Source of the DNA: Mactra quadrangularis
Lineage: Eukaryota; Mollusca; Bivalvia; Venerida; Mactridae
DNA: 64,000 nt
Assembly (NCBI GenBank): GCA_025267735.1
Contig: CM046301.1
Span: forward strand, 64,313,872-64,377,871
Direction: 5' to 3'
Shown here one piece after another: positions 56,850-64,000 of the stretch. Under the pieces are notes generated by a model that saw nothing but the letters and a program-made list of their open reading frames with translations, was not told where the DNA came from and did no database searches. The translations under genes and the position numbers were made by a program. Positions within the stretch are counted from its first letter, which is position 1; each line of letters starts with the position of its first letter.

Positions 56850-59480
56850 AATCGTTTTAATGTATAAATGACTGTCAAATGCCATTATTTGTCTGGTTCC
56901 CAGTCGTACTTTGACAAATAAAAGTACATCAGGCAAAGCATGATAATGGCCGCGCCCGATGGAATTAGGTTTTTATATGAACAGACATGTATGAGTATTT
57001 TAATATATCTAGTTACCCCACCATCTACATAATACATTCTGCAAATTTATTGCCTTGGTAATTATCAACATCAGTGGGATTTTATCCTGCCCAACTACGT
57101 CAGTCATTTATTTAAGCATGGCACATTAAGTTGTTGCCTAATTTTGTCTACATTAATTTTGTTCCATTCATAACGTATTACAAATGTATTATACAAGTAT
57201 TGTATTAGTTATAAATAGAACAAATGTAGATAATTTGACAAATACAAAAATAAAAACGTGAGGTTTTTAGTATTACAGTCCAATACAATAGTCAATCAGG
57301 TGAAGCAGGGTCTTTCAAACTATTTGAAAAACCCTGGGTGCAGTAAACAGTTTACAGAACCATCATTCATTAGAAGAAACATAACTATACTTCCACGTTC
57401 TTATATTTTATAAATAATTGTCTTACTAGGCCTCGTAGTTTAACAAATTCCAGAATACATAAGAAAACATAACACACATGTTCCAATATATAAGCATATT
57501 GTGAACGAATTCAGACACGTATTCCGATTTCGTGTTCTTACACCGAACTATTTTCAACAGAGAAACACTTCGCCTTATTTAGCGATGTGTAGTGTGTATA
57601 TTGTAAGCGTAGGTATAATGTTTCATTCACATGTCACTGTACATAACGTTCATGATAAAGGTCGCTTACAACGTTATAATAAACAATTGAATTAGTATTG
57701 TATAACTAGGCTCGAGCAAGGTAACTTCATTGTGATACAATCACATGTGATTTCGCTGTTCTTGAAGTGGTAGTAAAATACCTGTATAACAACAAATCCC
57801 ACATAACTACGAGCTAGTTCAGCCGCTACCAATAAAATTACAGCAAATAACAAAAAAAAACAGTATAAGTACGCATGCGCTGTCGTGTACACGGTTACTA
57901 TCTCTTGTAAACTAATGTATGATTACACAATATGATCAAAATACAGGCACTACAAGGCACTACAGACACGATGTTACTATATAACATTGCTAGGCTAGTC
58001 TTTCACCAATACCCCAAAACGCCAGTATTTTGAAGGCAGGTGTCACATGATTACCTTTACCAATGATTGTCTAGAAATGTCATCTTTCAATTAACATTAA
58101 AAATAATAGATTCATGGTTTTTATCTGGATAAGAAATCAAATCCCCGTGAAGTCAGGAAAAATCCTACTTAAACTATTTCATTGGTTAAACCTTTAATTT
58201 ACATTTAATTGTACATCATATCAAGAAATACCGTATGAGAATCAAACACTTGACCTTTTAGTGTAAGGATAAACAAGGATAAAGTTTTCAAATGTGATAA
58301 AACAACACATTCAAACTAGTCGTGTTTTAAACATGACAATCTGATATTTCGTGTGAACCCTGTGATGTATAACAAGAAAATATATATCTACTTTCGTACA
58401 TTGCCAGTAATGGGCATGCATTTCGAACACTCGAATGATAAAAACCCTAAGATATCCGATCTAAGACGTCAATCTTGAATGCGTTCTGATTGTAAGGGTT
58501 ACACTGTATCGTTCTACAGAATATCGTAAATTGTTAAATCAAGGATGTTGTTTATATCGCAAGATATTTTCTGTTCACACATATGCTATTAACCGAAGTG
58601 TAAATTCCTTCGAAGTAAGATTATATTACATATTAATGTACTCGTCCTTGACAATTTTGTTTCCACAAGTGAAAAGTTGCCGTTTCCACGGTAAGCGTTA
58701 GTTACCTGCACAAAGATATTTGGCAAACCGACAACAATTTGCCGGGATAGTGTACCTAGATTAAGCGACTCTGTAACAATACTTAAGCTTGTATAGTTCG
58801 AACAAGAAAAACAAAACACTGTTTACAATAACAATACTATGAACTAACCCACGACGAGGGATGCTCAGAATGACTTTAAAATAAATAACTGTGATATGTT
58901 TTACTTGTGTCTTCGTTGTTGTAATGGAAAGCGTTTTACCAGTACAAGCATGATTTACTAAGTGGTGGTGGTTTATCAACCATGCTTATTTTGTTAAAAT
59001 GAATTGCACAAATTTTATTTCAATACTGCCTACCCCTGCAATGAATTGTTTTATTTTTTAATGTTTACCGAAAAGGTTATTTTGTACGCGATATACAATT
59101 ATGAGTGAATAAAACATATCTTACGATATTATTGATAATGATAAATTAGATATTCATACATTGATGAAAATCATAACAAAGTACCTTAATAGAGACAATC
59201 ACATTTTTGATTACGGCGTATACTCATATTTTACTATTATTTCGACATGATCTGTTGTGTGGATTAAATACGTATATATATTTTTACAAGCCATCTTAAC
59301 GCTTGATCGCAAGGATGTGAGACAAATCAAAGTTTATACGTCATGAAATTTAAAATGCACAATCCGTCATATAGCATCATACACAGTCTACAAATTACTG
59401 TTCAATACAAACTAACGTTTAGAATGCTTGATTTTGACAGTTACGTTTTTATTATCGTTTTATCAGAATTGAAGAATGAA
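56850..59480. other. Intergenic, no firm gene
   Basis: AT-rich. Two weak minus-strand exon-like pieces are noted: about 57780-57894 (hydrophobic, CFFLLFAVILLVAAELARSY, followed by a donor) and about 58710-58774 (SLNLGTLSRQIVVGLPNIFV, bounded by acceptor- and donor-like sites). They could not be joined into a recognisable protein. Confidence 0.35.
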
Positions 59481-59499
59481 TATAAAAATGTATAAGAGG

Positions 59500-59585
59500 G
59501 TAGAACCTGTCAAGACTGGGAATTGAACCCGTGCTCTGTGATTTTGATGACCTGCTTCTCAACACTACACAACTTCCTTACGTGT
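59500..59585 (-). repeat. Degraded tRNA-like SINE head
   Basis: Minus strand ACGGGTTCAATTCCCAG is a B box; the upstream A-box region (GTAGTGTTGAGAAGCAGG) is poor. No body is recognisable. Confidence 0.4.
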
Positions 59586-59589
59586 ACTA

Positions 59590-61980
59590 ACCTTGGTGCA
59601 TTATAACTAGTACATTCACTAAAGTATAGAGTATTTGTATATTAATTACTAAAAAAACAAACACGTCATGTTCTTGTCATAGAAAATATAGTTTTAGGAT
59701 TTATAGTTTTTATTGAAATATCATTTAATTAAAAGTATTTTTTACAATCTAAGCTTCTTTACATATTTTTCCTGTGGTTATGGGTTGACGATCTTTAAAT
59801 ATTTATCTCCATGTGGAGTTCTTTTACTACACTTTAGTGCATCGACACTTATGCGCAACAAAATAATACCACATTGTAATGACAATATTATTAACATATA
59901 TCTATAAAAAATATTAACATGTATTTAAAATACAATTCCATATCGACCTTTGATGTAAAAGTAAGATATTATACTGAAACATTTTGACTGCTCCTTGAAG
60001 AACTAGATGTGAGACAAACAAGATTGTGAATACATCGTAATTATATTTTCTTCCAATAATCATACAAAGTACATTTATATATAAGAATGCTGGCAATATC
60101 AAACTAATCATCAACATTTATGTTACATTCTCTGAGGTAATATTTTGTAGGGAAACATCCAGGATTGTTGCCAATATTAACCTGAAGTGAGGTATAAGAG
60201 GTAACATGATCTGTTCATTTCGTACATAGGTAAACTTGTTACACAATATTTTACAATGGCGGACCAAGAAAATATTTTTTTCAAGAAAGTATGTGCATTA
60301 TTTTATGCTGGAGATGTAGACTATCAAGCCCATTTTAATGCTTTTTTTCTTTTTTTTTGTTAAAGGATTTGAAAAAAATACAATGTTTGTATAATTTAGA
60401 ATTAAGAATTATATATCGTAGTTATAAATAGCTGTTCTGTTTAATGTATTATTTTAAGGAATAAAAGCAAACAAAAAGATGCTACTGGCTTGGAAGCAAA
60501 AGCAAGATAGAATTCCAAGTTACTTTTCACTGTAAAATTGACATGTCTGTATATCATTCAACAAAACTTTCAAGCTATCAGTCGTTAATGACTCTACAGT
60601 ATCCTGAAATTGACAATTTTAAGATTTTTAAATTAATATTGAACATAATATTTTAATAGTGACAAATTGTCATGGAAAAATATCATTATCAAAATGTATT
60701 TATTGTATTCACAATTTAGTTCAAAGTAATCAGAATACGACTGCTGTAAAAGGTTGATTCTCAAGCAATAAGTAATAACACGGCTTCGGTAGTAGATAAA
60801 ATGTGATTTTAAGTTTAGTTGAATTTCTTGAAAAACTATGCTATTTTTTTGTTAAAAAAAAATGTCTAACTAATAACGTTTTAAATAACACTAATGATCT
60901 GAGACTGTGTTCTTTGACTATCCTTATTTATGATCATCCTGATTTATGGATCTTCACTTAGTATTTGTTTTATTTAGAAAAAATCTTAGTTTAGCTATGA
61001 CATAATCTTAGCATTATCATTAAACTCTTTCAAAATTTTAAACACGAAAATACTGTATGCAATCGTAACATGCTGTGGTTTTTTTTAAATTAAGTAACAC
61101 TGTTGTGACGCAATTTTTGTATGTTTAAAAGTCTTTATAATATATTACTATATAAATTATTCAACATACAAAATATTTGTTACAATTCTGTAATATATAT
61201 ATTAAGCTGTTTACACGCTAAATGTTGACGATAGTTCAAGGCAAATGTTCTATAAAACAAAGATCTATAGAAACAGACAATTTATCGAACCCAAAGTTTC
61301 AAGATGTCCTGCTTTGATAAACTGAGAGGACAGAAAACGTGCAGTCTTAGAGGAAACAATCATCTAAAATCATGTGAACGTTGTCTTATCTATGTTATAA
61401 TTTCATTACCACGAATCTCATGTAATGGCCTTTTCCTTCATCTTTGAGAAAAGCGGCCAGTAAGAAGTACTGTCAAACGAAATTACATTTTACACAACCA
61501 CGGCGGTATTTTTATATACAATTTTATCAACGGTAAACAAACTAAGTAAATACTAGTTGACTTGAAGAGACATGTATTTTACTTATATAATGTTCAATTG
61601 ACAAACGTTGTATAAAACATACACCAAGATGCGCTCTTGCTTGCATAATACTGCGAAAGAAATCGGTGAACTTACAAGTTTTTATCACGACTGGAGTTAG
61701 GAAACCTATAGTGAATCATACCAGAATATCATGCTAGTAATGTAATACTAATGCATGGCTACATGCATGATACCATAAATGTAGATGTAAGATACGGTTT
61801 ACTACATACTCTCCATACACTTGAGTCTATGCTCACAAAAAATCAGGATCAACGACGTATATATAACAGTACAATCCCCATATCTTCTTTACCCGACGTA
61901 ATAACTGAAGTTATTATATAACATGAACTATTGAATAAAACAGTGACTTTGTGTTGGACAGTTTTACAGTTATATCTTGA
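59590..61980. other. Intergenic, AT-rich
   Basis: No supportable gene. ACAATGGCGGACCAAGAAAA at about 60253 looks like a translation start, and a donor-like AAAGTATGTG follows after 11 codons, but no downstream exon could be found. Confidence 0.4.
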
Positions 61981-62000
61981 CTATATTTTTAAATATAACA
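61981..62000 (+). promoter_or_regulatory. Possible TATA element of the C1q gene
   Basis: A TATATTTTTAAATATAA-like run about 60-75 bp before the start codon. Such runs are common in this AT-rich DNA. Confidence 0.25.
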
Positions 62001-62059
62001 AGTTATTTTATTTCATTCTAATCGTTGTGTCTTCTTAACGTATAAGAAAATCTAAGAAA

Positions 62060-63518
62060 ATGTTGTTTTCTGTTGTTCTCGTGTTTTGTTTCATATCATT
62101 GTGTCAATGTGAGGAGCCAAAGAGTTGTTCTCAATTTTATTACGTTGACAAGTTATTGGAGAAAATGATCCGATCAGAAATTAAATCAGAAACTTTAGAA
62201 AAAGTAATTACTAACACAATTTCTGACGTTCATCTTGCTTTGGATGAGCTCAAAAATGAACGAGAACTTTTCAAAAATGAAATAATGGAGATTAAAAATC
62301 TAATGAAGGATTTTCAGATAAAATCCGACGGTGAAAAACAGACATTGGAAAATAAGTTTCTTGAATATAAAAACGAAACGAGAGAAATAGTAGGTAAGTG
62401 ATCAAAACTGCTATATTACTAGCTTTACAAGTATCTCCTATACCGAGTAATGCGGATTTTCTTTATAAATTTCATATTGTAATGTTGTTATATGTAAAAT
62501 ACCGCCAAAGTGTTTCTCTTCATCATAATATTTTGACCTTGACTTTGATGACATTCGATATCTTAGGAAACAGCAGCGTTAGTTTTAATAAGTTTTTCTC
62601 ACTTACCAACTCGAAGCGTAACACTGAAATGTAATCGTTTTCACAGAAACCTTTGTAACTTATAAAATACTAATAGTAGGGGAAGTTTAGCGTTAGTTTG
62701 ATATTTTTCCATTGGACTCGCATTTATAGATATTTTTGGCAAACATTTATCTGAATATACAATTTGATATGTCAGACATTAATACTAGAATCATTTTAGA
62801 AAATGATTAATAGGATATTATCTCAGTGTTAGTAACCATGCATATTAATAGAAGTCAAATGGTTCAACATGCCCACATAATGGGTTAGTTGATATATCCT
62901 CCGGGCTAAGTTGAGCCACATATATTGGTATGTAAATGTACAGAAGGAAATGATTTTTATACAGCGAATTATTTCCGGCTACTTGTACGAGTATTTAAGT
63001 TAAAAAGCGATTGTAAAAGAGAAAGGTAAAAGAAAAATGATGTCTGTTATTTATCACTAAATTAAATTACCCCTAATGTTTCTCTTTCAGAAAAAATGGT
63101 CACCCCCAATATCATGTTCAAGGCCAGAACTGTCAAAGATAAAAGTCCATCGCAAGGTGATACAATTATATTCCAAGATGTTATGTTTAACTATGGTAAT
63201 GGTTATGACGAGAACACTGGAATATTTACTTCACCAATTACAGGGAATTATCTGTTCACTACACATATATGTGTGAGTGGTGGTAAGCATTTCTTCTATG
63301 GTATAATAAAAGACAGTAGTATTTACACTTCTGGTAAGTTTTTTGATTCCAGTTACAACATGTGTTACACTGCTGACGCTATGATGCGTCTTGATGCTGG
63401 ACAGAAAGTATGGTTTAAATATTTGTCTGGTTCATCAAGTAGTGATATATTGTATGAATACACATCTTCAACATCCAATTACTGGAATACATTTTCTGGA
63501 ATGCTTGTACATGTATAA
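62060..63518 (+). CDS. Secreted C1q-domain-containing protein, two exons (253 aa)
   Basis: Exons 62060-62393 and 63091-63518 join in phase 1 (donor GTAAGT, acceptor TTTCAG); 762 nt. Residues 1-17 form a signal peptide (LLFSVVLVFCFISL-like core, ending near CQC). Residues of about 30-112 are charged and helix-prone, consistent with a coiled coil for trimer assembly; there is no collagen stretch. The C1q globular domain fills exon 2: IMFKAR, then GDTIIFQDVMFNYGNGYDE, TGIFTSPITGNYLFTTHI, LDAGQKVWFKYL and TFSGMLVHV. Such C1qDC proteins act in bivalves as soluble pattern-recognition lectins. The exon split between the helical region and the C1q domain is usual. The start is the only ATG preceding the signal peptide in frame. 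Confidence 0.95.
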
Positions 63519-63571
63519 CAATATAGTCGTTACTAAAATAGAGAATTGACTTTTCAGCGTTAATGTTTTTA

Positions 63572-63577
63572 AATAAA
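63572..63577 (+). terminator. Polyadenylation signal of the C1q gene
   Basis: AATAAA 54 nt after the stop codon; a second AATAAA lies near 63764. Confidence 0.6.
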
Positions 63578-64000
63578 ACTGACTTTAAATGTTGATAGTG
63601 GAAAATCACAATTCATGTAATGAATAATTTGTCAGATATTTCAGTGTTTGGATTTGTTTTCTGTTGGGCATGATTAGAACTACCCTTGTTTGTAATATTA
63701 CAATATTAATATTATTAATGTAATGGATTGTTTTATCCTAACTTTATACTCGTATAAACAATAATAAAACAGCAGTGTTTTGTCATTTATTGTTCCCATC
63801 TTATTTGGTATATCTATATACAAGAGTTTAACCAGAGCAATCTGAACAACTTTGGCATCAAACAACTTTATTTCTTTGATAAACTAACGATTTCTCAAGC
63901 CTTTTTGCATTCCTTTGTCCATAAAACAATCGAGAAAATTGTTGATATCTGAATGTCCGAGCGCAATTTAGATCGATCAAAACGTTTGTAATTTAATGCA

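Noticed and set aside
60255..60290. ATGGCGGACCAAG start followed by a donor-like site as a first exon
   Set aside because: No downstream exon in phase could be found before the C1q gene, and the frame otherwise ends in T-rich sequence.
1..64000. CRISPR arrays, bacterial operons, phage genes
   Set aside because: No regularly spaced direct repeats of that type; introns, SINEs and polyadenylation signals show eukaryotic DNA.

Overview
The window is eukaryotic and most likely from a bivalve mollusc. Its genes have many small exons and AT-rich introns with GT-AG borders. It carries a secreted C1q-domain gene of the kind expanded in bivalves, tRNA-derived SINEs, and introns packed with short inverted-repeat elements. 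The species assignment is inference. Most of the longer open frames in this window are either exon pieces of the genes below or chance frames inside repeats.

Layout. (1) 82-11902, plus strand: a complete six-exon peroxiredoxin-4 gene (252 aa, signal peptide, both catalytic cysteines); each of its five introns carries at least one repeat or mobile-element remnant. (2) 11.9-22.9 kb: no intact gene; a 4.8-kb element with 23-bp inverted ends and a decayed transposase-like fragment lies at 15.5-20.3 kb. (3) 52461-23001, minus strand: an 11-exon polypeptide N-acetylgalactosaminyltransferase-like gene (587 aa: type II membrane anchor, GT-A catalytic domain, ricin-B lectin domain). Every splice phase closes, but several active-site motifs are altered. 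(4) Its 13.5-kb first intron contains, from low to high coordinate: a LINE remnant, a Tc1 remnant, a 2.6-kb stretch with eleven copies of a 14-bp motif, an intact two-exon chromodomain gene (minus), a broken transposase-like gene with a C-terminal SAP-like segment (plus), and a textbook 307-bp Helitron. (5) About 800 bp upstream of the GALNT-like start, head to head with it, a small gene of unknown function (66 aa, two exons) starts at 53258; the spacer carries a SINE with a perfect 14-bp target duplication. (6) 56.3-62.0 kb is mostly featureless. (7) 62060-63518, plus: a two-exon secreted C1q-domain protein.

The conventional genes do not form a pathway: two are secretory-pathway enzymes (ER peroxidase, Golgi glycosyltransferase-like), one is a secreted recognition protein. 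The most unusual region is 41.3-50.3 kb, where a repeated-motif cluster, a chromodomain gene and a transposase-derived gene sit together inside one intron.
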